Assembly (NCBI GenBank): GCA_964247055.1
Contig: OZ176051.1
Span: 12,648,001-12,712,000 of the forward strand
Source: Paragordius varius
Taxonomy: Eukaryota; Nematomorpha
Direction: 5' to 3'
DNA length: 64,000 nt
The translations under genes were made by a program, and so were the position numbers. This document shows, one piece after another, positions 25,562 through 37,011 of this stretch (positions are counted from its first letter, which is position 1; every line of letters begins with the position of its first letter). The notes under the pieces were generated by a model. The model worked only from the letters and a program-made list of their open reading frames with translations, was not told the origin of the DNA and ran no database searches.

Positions 25562-26432
25562 GTGGTCGCCCCTTTTTTCTTTCGCCATCAACATTAATGT
25601 TTTCAACAGTTTATAAAGGGTGGATGGCGTCTCTTCTTTAAGTATGAGCGTAGAGACGCAATCTATTAATTTGGATTTAATCAATTATTAATAAAATTTA
25701 GTATTTCTGGTGTATGAAAGCAGCTTTTGAGTATTCGACTCTCACTAGCTAGAGGTGTTTGATTAGTTTTGCTTTGCCCAAATTTTAGAACCATTATTGT
25801 TAACATTTTTGTTTTTTAAAACATAAACTGATTATATTTTATCAAACCATGTTGGAATCTTATTTTAATAGCCTTTTGTAGGCTACCGTGAGATGACATT
25901 CGATCTCCTAGATAAACAAAAGAGTCTACCAATTCGCTAATATAATCATCAATTTTAAATAACTTTAGCGGATTAGAATTATTATTACTGGGGTTAAAAC
26001 AATATATATATATATAAATTTCATCAGAATATTTTTTATACCCGATTCATACACCGTGTATGGGAAAAGCGGTCAACCAGTTCATTTAAAAAGTGTTTAG
26101 CTAAAATATTACCTTCATTTGAAAATAATTAAAAACATATCTAATATGGTCTATTTTCCAAATATTTTCAAATCCACGTTATTTTCATATGGTGGCCATT
26201 TCAAATAGGGTGGATTCTCCAGACCAATTTGCAAGGGCTGGGCAAAAATCTCTTAATACTGCATTATTAATTAATTAATGGTATATTTATTATTTAATTA
26301 TCTATTGGCTGTGTAAAATAAAAAATAAAAGCATACGCCCACACCAAATATAAAGATAGAAAAAAATCAAATATATTGATAAATAATAGTTCATGTAGTT
26401 CGAGTTTTGTCATTCAATGGTGTGGAGACATT
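25562..26432. other. Gene-less stretch downstream of UQCRC2
   Basis: AT-rich sequence between the Helitron and the UQCRC2 stop codon. It would contain the UQCRC2 3' UTR. No further feature is seen. Confidence 0.4.
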
Positions 26433-27954
26433 TTATCCATTCATTATTTCATCCAAATAGGGTGCATTAGATAAATTACCCCTAAGCGCTAAACCAACCT
26501 TGGAGCTCATTAATTTCTTAGCTACCTATAGTAAAAAAATAAACATAAGTGATGATAAATTCTCTTGTTAATAAGTTTTTTGAAAAATACACATAAATCC
26601 AATAAATATAATTATTCATGCTGATGATATGCATTTTTCTGAGCTATAAATTAATGACCGATTTTAAGGAAACAATAAAAGTAGCAATTAATATATTTTA
26701 ATTGGCACTATATATAAAGAATCGAAACAAGAGTCCTTATTATAAAAGATAAAGAACTCTATTGTGATCATAAAATTTTAATGTACACCCTTTTCCATAA
26801 TTAATGTATGCAAATAAGTAAAAAGTAACCCGGTTAATATCCTCCATAGTAATAGAATCAATAGCTTGAACAGTGTGGGAAAGGGGATCAACCCTATGAT
26901 TAACAATAGTTTGTAGCATAGCCTGTTGAAGTCTCATTTCTCCATCCTGATCTAAGCCTAAGGCAAGGCTAACCTTTAATTTTGTCCTTTTTCATCACAA
27001 AATAATTATAAAATTGTGAATCTTTAAACATCAAATAAATTTTTCTATTATATGCATGAAAGTTTCTTAAACAAATAGCAAAACAATAAAAAAATCAAAA
27101 GGTCCAAAAATACCACATACAATATATGATCACAATAAAAATTAAAAATAAATTATGCGATTAATATTTTTCCAGTCTTGATTCATTATAATACAACAGA
27201 GTGAGAAAACCCTAAAAAGAGTTAGAGTTGTAATTGAAAAGTAGCTTAATTTTCTATTTAACAATTAATGACGAATGTCTCATAAATAAAATCGGACATC
27301 CATCAAAAGTTATATTTTAAAAACAAAGTCTTTTACAATATAAGTTTTGTATCTAAATATTAGGGATTTGACTAAACGGAAAATCCCTAATATTTCCTAG
27401 CATGCTATATGCATCAGAAAGCTGGACAATAAAAAAGGTAGACGAAAAATACATTAACGCCTTCGAAATCTGGTGCTGGCGGAAGATACTTCGAATCACT
27501 TGGAAAGACAAAATAAAGAACATTGTAATCCTTGACAAAATAAACCCCGAGATACACCTGATTGGCATGTGCCTCAAAATGAAATTATCATACTTTGGTC
27601 ACATTACCAGAGCTAATGACTTGGAATTCCAACTAATGACAGGCAAGGTCGAAGGATCCAGGAAACGTGGACGCTGCAAGATGCGCTGGATCGAAAACCT
27701 AACCAAAGAAACCAATCTCTCTTTACAACAGCTAACATCACTTACTTACAATCGAATAAACTGGAGAAAATACACCTTCGAAAAAGCAATAAATCGACAA
27801 CGATCTTTGCTAAAAAAATCTAAATATATATATATATATATATATTAATTTAAATTTTAATTTATAATTTAATTTTATTTTTTACGTTTGACAAAGATTA
27901 CTTGTAGTAATCGAAATATCATAATAAATTATATAATTTTAGCTGAATTATAAT

Positions 27955-27999
<45 letters not shown>

Positions 28000-30900
28000 T
28001 TTGCCATTTCTAGCTCCTTAGAAGTTATCGAATTTTTAGTTGATGATGATAGGTCTCTAAAACACGAAATAACATTCCGTAGTAATATTGTTACGTAGGG
28101 GGATGGACTGACAATATGAACTCCAAAAAGACCTGTATCCATATAATTGGCGTTATAGCATGCCACCTATTAAATAAATAAAAAGAATAATGTATATTAC
28201 ATTAAACAATTGCTTTTTTTTGTAAATGTCATATTCCTTTAAGACTGGGCTGTCCAACTCAGTAATTTTTGCGGGCTGCTTTGATAATTTTTGTTATTTA
28301 TGTATTTTAAGCCAAATTTTAGATGATATAACTTCTAAATAATCATTATTTTTGATTGAAATCCAATTTTTTATTTTTTACCATAACAAAGCGTGTTGGA
28401 CTGCCGTGTTTTAAAGTATTCATTACATAATGAAGTATGAAAAATTAAATTTATCGTAAACTCTTGGACTAAATTATTCTGATTTAATCACCATATGTAA
28501 TGTTCTCAAAATATCATATAATGCAAATGTACAAGTAACACTCTAACTTCTTTTTCTAAAAAACCCAAATAAATTTATTTAAAAAATTTACGGAAAAGGG
28601 TGTAATATATGGATCCAGTTTTGGCATGCTATTATGAGTACAAGCCTTAGCCAATCGACCTGAAGTGTGCAATGCACCATATTTTATATGCGGGCCAACA
28701 CCCAAAATATGCTGTAAAATGCTGAGCGCTAAGACGTCTTTCGAATTTTTAAGGCTAAATTGTTTCAATATACATATTTTTTTAGGTGAAGTTTATGAAA
28801 TTAATAGAGAATACAAGACATAAAATTATTTTAGCCATTGTAAAGACGTCAAAAATAAGATAAAATAGGCTTGATTTTTAGCAGATTTTTTTATAATTTT
28901 TTTAATACTAATATTACAATAAATAAATTTGAATATACCATGTTTCTTTGAAAAGATATGTTATTTTATCAGATATTTGTGTTTATTTAATAAATATAAT
29001 ATTATGGTTATATTTTTTGTACAATATACCTAGCACCCTCTGATACTAACATGGCACAGGTAATGTCTGAATCCTTGTGTTTACGCGATTCTCCTTTAAA
29101 AATAAAAAGATTCAAAATATTTTTCCAACATTAAATTGTTAAAAGTGTTGCTTAATAAAAATATATTTCAAACCTGATATATATAACAAAAAAATAATAA
29201 TTTTATAAAAAAACGAAGTCAAACCTTACCATTATTGATGACAAAAAAAACTTTTACATTAATATATACAAATTAATTTTTCATCCGATATTCACGCCAG
29301 AACTCAATTAAAAAATAATTAAGTTTAATATATTATTAGTTATTATCATATCATACGTATTTTACAATCTAAAAAAGAAAAAAAGGTGGAATTATATATA
29401 TAATACCTCCAAAGAAAATTTTAGCATTTGTTCGAGATTGAACAACATTTTCGTGTTTAATGTTTTCATCCAAAGAAGCCTTTTGAGTCAAACTTTTAGC
29501 CGAGTTTTCGGGTAAACCCGAAAAATATTTGTAAGCGAAATTTGCCAAGGTTTGATGATCTATCCCAGTGGCACATAGGGCAGAATTCGCTAATGTGTAA
29601 TGTTCGTGATAAAAATCACGTAGCTAATAAAAAGAAAACATAGATAGATATAATTTATATTATACTTTTTTATATATATCTTTGGAAACTTGAATTTAAA
29701 TATAAAAAAGCAATAGAATACTGATATATAACGCATATTGAATGTAAAATAATAAATGGATAATTAATTACAAAATTATTATACTAAAATTTATAAATTT
29801 TTTCTATTGAGCTCGTAATTATCCCAAAAATTATAAGCTAAACGCAAGTTTAAAAAAGTTAAATTAATGTGTGTAAAAATATAATAAAACTATTGATGTA
29901 TGGTGGTAATACATAGTCCACAAAATTTATAGAAATCTTTAAACTAACAAATTTTTTAATTTGAAATGTACATCAGACAACATAAAAAAAACTTGTTAAA
30001 CATAACATAAAATTAAATAAATGTATATGAAAAAACAAACTTGGGCACACGTATGTTTCCCCATCATGAATTTTGGACAATACAACGAATTTGCTAAACC
30101 ATTACGAAACACTGCGTGATGCACATCTTCGATAACGGCTAAAATTATTATTGTATTAAAAATAAATAAATTTATAATAAAAACAACTATGAATCAAAAA
30201 AATATAGAAGTATCAAAATAAAATTCCAATTTTTAAGAAAAATAATACCCTTGCTATTTGTTACCCATTATGGTAAATATTAAAATATAAAGGCAAAACG
30301 TAAACACAAAGGACAAATATTTTTTTATAAAAGCAGACACCATACTTATTAAACAACCTGCTTTTTCCTACATAAACAATATAATTACATTTTTGCTATA
30401 TATATTATTGAGATGTTACCAATTATATCTCCATTCTTTATTTCAAACCCAACATGATAGGTTTTGAAAATATATGTTTTTCAGTTTATATATTTTATCC
30501 TCATTAATTCAATTACTGTTCACCCCTAAATATATGAAAATCCTTAAGTATTATAGTTCATTAAACATATAAAGTTGACCGAATACAACAAGAGATTTAA
30601 ACGTCACACGATATCAAACTAAAAACCAAAACCAAATTAATCAAGGCAACATTAATCTCCACATTACTATATGGGGGCGAAAGCTGGAGCACGCTGGAAA
30701 AATATAAAGAATGATTAATAAAATCTTTCGAAGTATGGGTTTGAGGGAAACTTCCCCAATTAAAGAAAAATTCCTAACGCCACCATTTTATATAAAATTG
30801 TCCGGAAATGTCTCTACTTGGCAGCCGAATACGGCAAAAAATTATCCAATTTCAATCACATTATGAGATCTAACTGACTTGAAAAGTCACTGATGCTGGG

Positions 30901-33136
30901 AATGGTGAGTGTCGTAAAAAAGGAAGAAGAATTCGTTGGATAGATAACATCGTCAAAGAAACAAATTAAACATTAGTCAAAGCTAAAAGCTAAATCTTGT
31001 ATTCGAAATAAATGGACAAGTTATATTTTCAATGTTGTAGTTAGTCGAAATAAACCTAGGCAACGACAAAAACAATCTATATTGTGAAAAAACCAATGTT
31101 AACAAATTTTTTCTTGTGAATATTTACGTTTGAATGTTAAAAAGTAAACTTAAAATGCAAATTTCCCATATTTGAACATTTTATCCTTATATTTTTGGGA
31201 AAAAAGATTTTTTAACAAATAAATAGATAGATAGATACCAACCAATTTCATCATTATGTCGTATCATATTTCGATCAAATTTTAGTCGATCCACATTTTC
31301 TTTAATCTCCCAGTGCTTAAAAGCTGGTTGCGTGGCAAGGTATGAAAAAAATTTGATTGCAGTCTCTCTGGGCAATAATATAAATAATATAAAATAAAAT
31401 ACAATTTTTTGGTGTTTTACACGTTATTTGTTATGAAATTTAGGAGAAAATAAGGAGATGAGGCTTGTAATGTTATGAAGATATTGAAAAAAAACTTTTT
31501 TTAAAACAACTAAGGTTATTTAAATTGAATTTGAGTAGAAAAGCCATTTAAATTTTAAATAACCTTAAGATTACAATTGTAATCAATAAAATGGATATTA
31601 CTTTTTTCGCAATACAACACAGGTATTCTAATTTTATTTTTTGTTCGACAAAGATTACTACTAGTAATAAAATTCATCCAATAAATATATATAATTTTAG
31701 CGGAATTATAATTGCAAGAATAATACAATAACACTTCAGCGTTAACTATATCTAAATAAAATTTATGGTTATTTTATAATTTTTTTTTAAAAAAACTGCC
31801 TTAAACTCAGTTTGTATAAATAAAATAATTTTTTGATTCGAATAATTTGTCAGAAAACTAAATTAACCATATAAATATTTGAAAAAAATATCAAATGAAT
31901 ATTATTTCCTTACAAAGTATCTCGACGACATGTAAGATTGTACATAGCATAATCTCTCGTAGTGTTGACGCTATATGCATACATAAAAATATATTTCATA
32001 TTAAAATTACAACATATCTTAACGTATGAAATATATTTTATTTTTGTATTTAATTTTGTGATTTTTAATAAAATTGAAAATAACTCATAATTAGGCCAGT
32101 AAATTACAATATTAAGATTAAATCTGAAAATATTTTAGCAAATTTAAATTAAATTTGGGTATACGATATAGATGCTCCCAAATGATCCAAATTTCTTGAG
32201 AGACCAAATTGTGTACATTTGTTAGTAGCCTGAAAAATATTATACATAAAATATGGTTATGGTAGTGTGTGCAGTGTTCAACCAAGGGTTTTTAAATTAC
32301 GATTACATATTTGATAATATATATTTAGAGATTATTAACATTGTAATATGCGAATTTTGAATAAATTTTTAGGAAAGGAAATAAATAAAAGGGTACAACA
32401 TCATAACATTAACATTAGGTGTGTTCAACACAAATGGCTTCCTGGGCCGCATTTGAGATATATAGGGCATTCTAAAATAATTTATTAGATTTCAAACATA
32501 AGACTGCAAAATGCCAACGCAATATTGCATTTTTTCTGGTTTTTGCCAATTTGATAGACTTATCTAGGAAACTGTTAGGAATTATTAATTTCGCTAGGAT
32601 TTTATGAGTATTAAATTATAAATTTAAAATCTTTTTTGCGGGCCGCACGAATGTCGGAAGGCCACGTATTGGACACTCCTGATTTACATCGTAGTTTTAA
32701 AAACAAAAATTATAAATTAACCAAAAAAATTCAAGATGTTAAAAGCAATAACTAAAAATTAAAACAATATTGGATAAATTTTGGTTTCAACCTAAAAAAA
32801 AATAAAATAGCAATGGAAGATTTATTACCAAAGACGCAACGATCCGCATCAAATGGGTTAATCCAATGTTACCTTCGGAAATACTTTCATACCTGGAGCC
32901 TGCCTTAACTATAAAACCAACATTTGTAACGGGGAAATTATTTTCCAGACTACATATGATTAGACCACTTTTTATACGAGAGAGCTAGGGATAAACATAA
33001 TTTAGTGAACTTGATAATTTTGTTCGGGTGGGGGAATCGCAATAGTCGGTTTTTCAAATTTTTTAACTACCTGAGGTGCGATTTTACTGTATTTTAGCTT
33101 AGAGCTAATTGCTAAACAACTCTTTAAAACCGGCAT
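26433..33136 (-). CDS. UQCRC2: Cytochrome b-c1 complex subunit 2 (core 2), 12 exons, 495 aa
   Basis: Exons, in coding order: 33136-33011, 32984-32829, 32229-32165, 31970-31914, 31367-31243, 30138-30041, 29623-29407, 29093-29030, 28754-28592, 28166-28000, 26986-26830, 26525-26433; all phases agree. Core 2 is a matrix-side structural subunit of respiratory complex III, from the M16 peptidase fold. A basic N-terminal presequence (MPVLKSCLAISSKLKYSK) fits mitochondrial import. Family landmarks follow: SGLIICSLENNFPV, VKAGSRYES with GLTHLMR (the degenerate former zinc site, as in core 2), HHAVFRNGLANSLYCP, ILQHILGVGPHIK, NANYMDTGLFG and a C-terminus GNLSNAPYLDEIM. Slightly longer than the 453-aa human protein. 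Intron 1 is only 26 bp; introns 5 and 10 carry antisense LINE tails and introns 2 and 9 hAT MITEs. It shares an 80-bp spacer with the head-to-head neighbour. Exon borders may be off by a base or two. Confidence 0.92.
27390..27830 (+). mobile_element. LINE C-terminal fragment (antisense in UQCRC2 intron 10)
   Basis: The plus-strand frame 27402-27848 encodes the C-terminal domain common in insect endonuclease/reverse-transcriptase LINEs: YASESWTIKK, FEIWCWRKILRITWKD, then FGHITRAN and GKVEGSRKRGRCKMRWIENL. It is intact over about 135 codons, then runs into a TA microsatellite. The endonuclease and reverse transcriptase are absent, so this is a 5'-truncated insertion. It lies opposite to UQCRC2. 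Confidence 0.82.
27957..27999. repeat. (TA)n microsatellite at the UQCRC2 intron 10 donor
   Basis: About 40 bp of TA repeats directly adjoin the splice donor of exon 10, so the donor reads GTATATAT on the coding strand. Confidence 0.8.
28245..28408. mobile_element. hAT MITE (family M2), UQCRC2 intron 9
   Basis: The ends CTGGGCTGTCCAAC and GTTGGACTGCCGTG match the inverted termini of the copies at 32416 and 41197, and the internal GCGGGCTGCTTTGATAATTT is shared. The target duplication is degraded. Confidence 0.65.
30590..31090 (+). mobile_element. Second LINE C-terminal fragment (antisense in UQCRC2 intron 5)
   Basis: It carries the same domain as the fragment at 27.4 kb (LLYGGESWS, KSFEVWV, KKGRRIRWIDNIVKETN) but decayed: the frame has several stops and frame changes. 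It is also 5'-truncated and in the same orientation, so two insertions of one family lie antisense in the same host gene, this one older. Confidence 0.75.
32416..32681. mobile_element. hAT MITE (family M2), UQCRC2 intron 2
   Basis: The ends TAGGTGTGTTCAACAC and ATTGGACACTCCTG are inverted repeats, with GGGCCGCA-type subterminal blocks on both sides. Flanking octamers ATTAACAT and ATTTACAT match at 7 of 8. The ends resemble hAT CAGGGGTGTCCAA termini. Confidence 0.78.
32985..33010 (-). other. 26-bp micro-intron of UQCRC2
   Basis: On the minus strand it starts GTTCACTAAATT and ends TCCCTAG, phase 0. Kept in, it gives a stop three codons after the presequence. Removed, it joins the presequence to the conserved SGLIICSLEN start of the mature protein. 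Confidence 0.8.
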
Positions 33137-33216
33137 AAAATTGACTTGGCGAATCCACTGCGCTCACAAATACATATGGTATCACAGCCCGCAAAATTTG
33201 AAATATACCACAAACA
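33137..33216. promoter_or_regulatory. 80-bp shared spacer between divergent start codons
   Basis: Only 80 bp separate the UQCRC2 ATG (33136, minus) and the RWD-like ATG (33217, plus). Both promoters and 5' UTRs must overlap here or lie in neighbouring coding sequence. The spacer is GC-richer than its surroundings (GGCGAATCCACTGCGCTC, CACAGCCCGC) and has no clear TATA box. A bidirectional promoter is inferred. Confidence 0.55.
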
Positions 33217-34169
33217 ATGAATAATCTTAAAGCAAAGTTTCTTAACCAAAGAAAGTCTTTAAATGCTTCTTTAATTCAAATTGTAAAGAATTCTGATGCT
33301 TTATGCGCCATGAAAATAGAATTTATTAAAAAGTCTATGGCGGCACAAACACAAAAGCCAATGGATCACAAGAGTAAAAATAATTTATGAAAGCTAGATA
33401 TGTTATTAGAAAAGCATCTCATTCAGAAAGATTGTTTGGAAAACTATGAAAAATTGGTTGATTGTGATATGGAATTCGATTTTTTGGAATTCGAACCAAC
33501 CACTGAATTAAACATGGAAGAGCAAGGTATTTTGCATAACTATAACTCAATAGAATTATCAAAAAAATTGATTCAAATTCAAAACATGTTTACAGACATC
33601 AAATTGAAAAATAAAAATGTTGAAATGTTACAAGGATTTCATATTGAAATACTAGATGGTTTAATATTCTCGATATATATTTTTAGATGGCAATATTCTA
33701 TTGGAACTCCTAAATGATCAACGGGAAAAGAAGGCTAAAATTACTTTAAAGTTTAACCCAAACGAAAATACTCATATCTATCAATGTAAGTGGCTTGTAA
33801 TTTGTTTACTATAATATCGTATTTTAAAACTTATAGGCTTTTAAATAATTTGATAGCAACTGATGTGGTTACGGTGATAAAAACCGCGTTCCTAAAATTT
33901 TATTCGGTATCAAAATGTCTCATGCAACAATAAAATATGGTTTACCGTGCTTTTATATTATTTAAAGTCAAAAAATGAATATAAAGCGGATACCTTATAA
34001 ATATTTAACATTCTTTAAAATATTATATCAAACACTTTTTTTAGATATCAACTGTGAGCCCACAGCTAATGTGAACATTGAAGAAATCCACAAAGCTTTC
34101 GAACATGTTAATCGACACGATGATTTCCTCAAATTCGTTAAAACTTTGAAGCATATATATAAGATGTAA
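33217..34169 (+). CDS. Probable RWD-type kinetochore-like protein, 4 exons, 213 aa
   Basis: Exons 33217-33373, 33398-33658, 33687-33785 and 34045-34169 join in consistent phases. The N-terminal half (about residues 1-130) is charged and likely helical. The C-terminal part reads as alternating strands (GFHIEILDDGNILLELL, AKITLKF, HIYQYINCEP), then a helix ending HVNRHDDFLKFVKTLKHIYK. Strands followed by a final helix with an N-D-F pattern recall the C-terminal domain of kinetochore subunits such as Spc25 (human 224 aa), but the match is by pattern only. Two introns are 24 and 28 bp; the third is 259 bp. Retaining the 24-bp one would put a TGA in an otherwise continuous frame. The gene starts 80 bp from UQCRC2 and ends 63 bp from the LINS1 stop. 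Another coiled-coil/RWD protein is equally possible. Confidence 0.6.
33374..33397 (+). other. 24-bp micro-intron in the RWD-like gene
   Basis: It starts GTAAAAATAA and ends GCTAG, phase 1. Its length is a multiple of three and it contains an in-frame TGA, so removal joins two open frames. Confidence 0.6.
33659..33686 (+). other. 28-bp micro-intron in the RWD-like gene
   Basis: It starts GTTTAATATT and ends ATTTTTAG with a T-rich tract, phase 1. Removal shifts the frame into the strand GNILLELL and the following AKITLKF; retention ends the protein after a few codons. Confidence 0.7.
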
Positions 34170-34232
34170 TTTATTATTTATAAATATTATTGCACATATA
34201 TTATTTTCAACAACTAAATTACTTTTTAATTT

Positions 34233-36937
34233 TTATAGATTCTTTTTTAAATTTTGTATTTTGGATAACCACTTTCTTAATGGTTCCACATTATAGGGTA
34301 GTATTATGTTAGGTTTATTACGACTGTCCTCCCCTAATATTTCATTTAATCGCGATAAAAACGTAGCAATTTTTAAAGCTTTTGGTTCGAAATTCTTTTG
34401 AGTGCTGAGGTAATCGGTGTAAAAGCGTTTACAATATTTTAACAGACTGTATAACAGTAACGTCCCACAATCTTTGGAGCGCAAGAGTTCAACTATTGTA
34501 TTAGGGTCGTAGGCATATTCTTTTATGAATTGATGAAATATTTTGTGGTATGTATATGTGATGGGTCTGTAATGGAGATGGTATAAAAATATTTTAAAAT
34601 TTTATCAATCGAATTTACAACATATTAAATTTTCAGTAAAAAAACGTCCTATTTTTGCCCAGAATCAGACGTAATAATTACCCTAAACAAATATGACAAA
34701 TTTTACGATAAAAAATTAAAATTATGCGGACAAAACGTAAAAATATATAAGGCAAGTTTTTTTTCAAAAGACACCATACTTTTTATACCTTAATTTCTCC
34801 AAATCATTTAATTACAATCGTTAACATTTTATGCTTGGCAGTTATAATCAATGAGTTTTAAAAAAATAAAATTTTGAAAGTCTGAATATTTTAGAAAATT
34901 GTCTTTATATTTTTAAATTTTGTCCGTATAATTTCAATTTTTACTGTTCATTGCATAGAAAGTTTGACACTTCGATTCTAATTGAAGTATCTAAATACCG
35001 CAGACAATTTTAAAGTTATAATTTTTTATAAGTACTAAAAGAAACGGTGCCAATTTAAATTTATGCTTCTATCGTAATAAAAATTATAAAAATCCGAAAT
35101 ATCTAAATAAAATTTAATTATGAAAAAGTTCCATAGCAAACTATACCATTTACACTTCAAGAGTGTCCTTGAACAATTCAAGTTGGTCCTTGAACAGTTC
35201 AAGTTGGTCCTTGAACAATTCAAGTTGGTCCTTGAACAATTCAAGTTGGTCCTTTAACTTTTTTGTTTTGTTTTTAACTTTTATCAATCAAATCGAAAAT
35301 AATTCGTCTATTTTATTGTTTTTAACCTATTTTCTATTATTTAACATAAATTTTAAATAGATATCAACTTTTAATCTTTGAAAAACCGTATATCTTTATT
35401 AATTTCTTAAAATAAATTTAGATATTTATAAGATTTTAACACGAAATGAAAAAATATATAAGTTTTCTGGGTTATTAATTAAATTTTTTTATTAAAAACA
35501 TTTAAACAATAATTTTGTTTAATTGAAAAAAAATAGTTTTAAACAAAAAAGTGGTTTTTCAATAAAAAAATTTATTTTATATGAATAAATATATAATAAA
35601 TAAAGAAAATTAGGTTAATAAATAATTAAATAAAAAAAATAAATGCAAAAATTATGGTTAAATCAAAATTTATAAATTTTAAGGACCAACTTGAATTGTT
35701 CAAGGACCAACTTAAACTGTTCAAGGACCAACTTGAATTGTTCAAGGACCAACTTGAATTGTTCAAGGACCAACTTGAATTGTTCAAGGACCAACTTGAA
35801 TTGTTCAAGGACCAACTTGAATTGTTCAAGGACACTCTTAAAGTGTAAATGGTATTGACGCCATTTATATTTTAAAATTTTAGTAAAATATCGTGTTTGT
35901 TTAATTTTAAAGCTAATTTTTTATTTAAATCAAATCTAACATTGATAGAAACAGAAAAAAGTTATAAAATATTTTTAAATTTTACTAATCACATGTCATG
36001 TTGACTAAATTTTTACCTTGAGGTTTTTCCTTAAAATAAGTAATATCAAGTATTTTTAAATAAACTTATTTATATTTTTCGGTTCATAAATGTTATATAA
36101 GTGCATATTTTTGCCATGGTTCCAATTCAGTTCATACACCCAAAATATTATAAATTCGGTACATTAAACATAGTTTAAGAATAACGTTAATACAAATCAC
36201 TTTTATAACTTTAAATATAAGTTACTTTTCATGTGTGAGATAATCGTATATAATAAAGAGTGATAGCATAACTTCAATCATTTCATAATCGTTGCCATTG
36301 AATTCTTTTAAAGAAGTTTGTTGTAACAACTCCATGTTTTCGGTTGATGTAGTAAAATCTTCATCGGTGGCTATCAGATAAGCCGTAGCTTTTATACAAA
36401 GTTTTTTGGCCACAATTTGTATTTCTGAATCTTGAAATGACTTATGCAGAATTAATAGTTTATCGAGCATTGTAAAACATATTTTTGTAATGATTTCAGA
36501 TTTTTTAATTAATAACACAGCATCCTCCAAAATTATTACATTATATATGAATTGATATAAGTAGTAATCGAATTTTAAATTTGGTATATTAATTAAATTA
36601 AGGCCAACTTTAGAGACTAAAATATCTTTGGGAAGTTTGGTACCAATTAATATAATAAAATTACGCAATAGGATAGAATCTTCAATCATAATTGCTAATA
36701 TTTTAGTTATGTTTTCGTATAAAAAATTGTAAACTAAATATTTTTAAAAAGATAAATTTACCCATATTAATATCTAATTCCATACAAAACAATATATAAA
36801 TTGAGGATTTTCTATCGATTTCTAATTGAATAAAATTTCTCGATAACTATCATTAAAATATATGCTACTTTATATTTTTCATATGCTTTTCTTGCCAATT
36901 CAAAAATTTGAATCAAATCCTCGTCGGTACTAATCAT
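34233..36937 (-). CDS. LINS1: Lines homologue (short), 4 exons, 318 aa
   Basis: Exons in coding order: 36937-36869, 36846-36762, 36694-36226, 34566-34233, with agreeing phases. Lines is a segment-polarity and hindgut-patterning protein in Drosophila; its vertebrate homologue is LINS1. The C-terminal part shows the family pattern: TIVELLRSKDCGTLLLYSLL (compare a LLDFL-S-ETCFLLYLLRYLK type of motif) and, at the end, LSRLNEIL followed by ILPYNVEPLRKWL, the family's closing LPYNP-PLL motif. The N-terminal part is helical and weakly conserved. At 318 aa it is less than half the human LINS1 length, so upstream exons may be missed (a candidate lies at 39941-40080) or the protein is reduced. Intron 1 is 22 bp. 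Intron 3 (1659 bp) contains an M1 MITE that holds the palindromic foldback element. Confidence 0.75.
34968..36160. repeat. M1-family MITE interrupted by a foldback element
   Basis: The left TIR CACTTCGATTCTAATTG is at 34968 and family sequence (AATTTAAATTTATGCTTCTA, AAAAAGTTCCAT) runs to about 35143. After the foldback element it resumes with TTGACGCCATTTATATTTT and continues to about 36160, where the right TIR is worn. It lies in LINS1 intron 3. Confidence 0.6.
35146..35852. mobile_element. Foldback element built of 21-bp palindromic repeats
   Basis: The termini CCATTTACACTTCAAGAGTG and its near-exact complement at 35852 are flanked by TA on each side (35144-35145, 35853-35854). Inside each terminus is an array of 21-bp units, about four on the left (35170-35255) and seven on the right (35682-35830), in opposite orientation. 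Each unit holds the hairpin TTCAAG-GACCAA-CTTGAA. The arrays read openly on both strands as 7-residue repeats, which explains four spurious coding frames. No transposase is present. Confidence 0.8.
36847..36868 (-). other. 22-bp micro-intron of LINS1
   Basis: On the minus strand it starts GTAGCATA and ends AATGATAG, phase 0. Retention would give a stop about 20 codons later; removal opens the frame into the next exon. It is the shortest of the set and the least certain, because this N-terminus is not strongly conserved. Confidence 0.55.
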
Positions 36938-37011
36938 AAATTTTGAAAAAGAAGTTTAACATATGTCATAAGTGTTATGCAGCCAACAATGCTAAAATCT
37001 TACGAATTTAA

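Noticed and set aside
25359-25616. 85-codon plus-strand frame at 25.4 kb
   Set aside because: It lies over the 5' head of the minus-strand Helitron and matches the shadow frames of the other copies.
33388-33390. In-frame TGA in the RWD-like gene as a selenocysteine or readthrough codon
   Set aside because: A 24-bp GT...AG interval containing the TGA restores the frame, and five other introns of similar size occur in the window; no SECIS-like hairpin was seen.
35170-35830. CRISPR-like array
   Set aside because: The 21-bp units are directly contiguous without unique spacers, and the host is a eukaryote.
35163-35848. Repeat proteins with LNNSSWS or LFKDQLE heptads
   Set aside because: They are translations of the 21-bp palindromic array on both strands of a foldback element; openness follows from the unit length being divisible by three.
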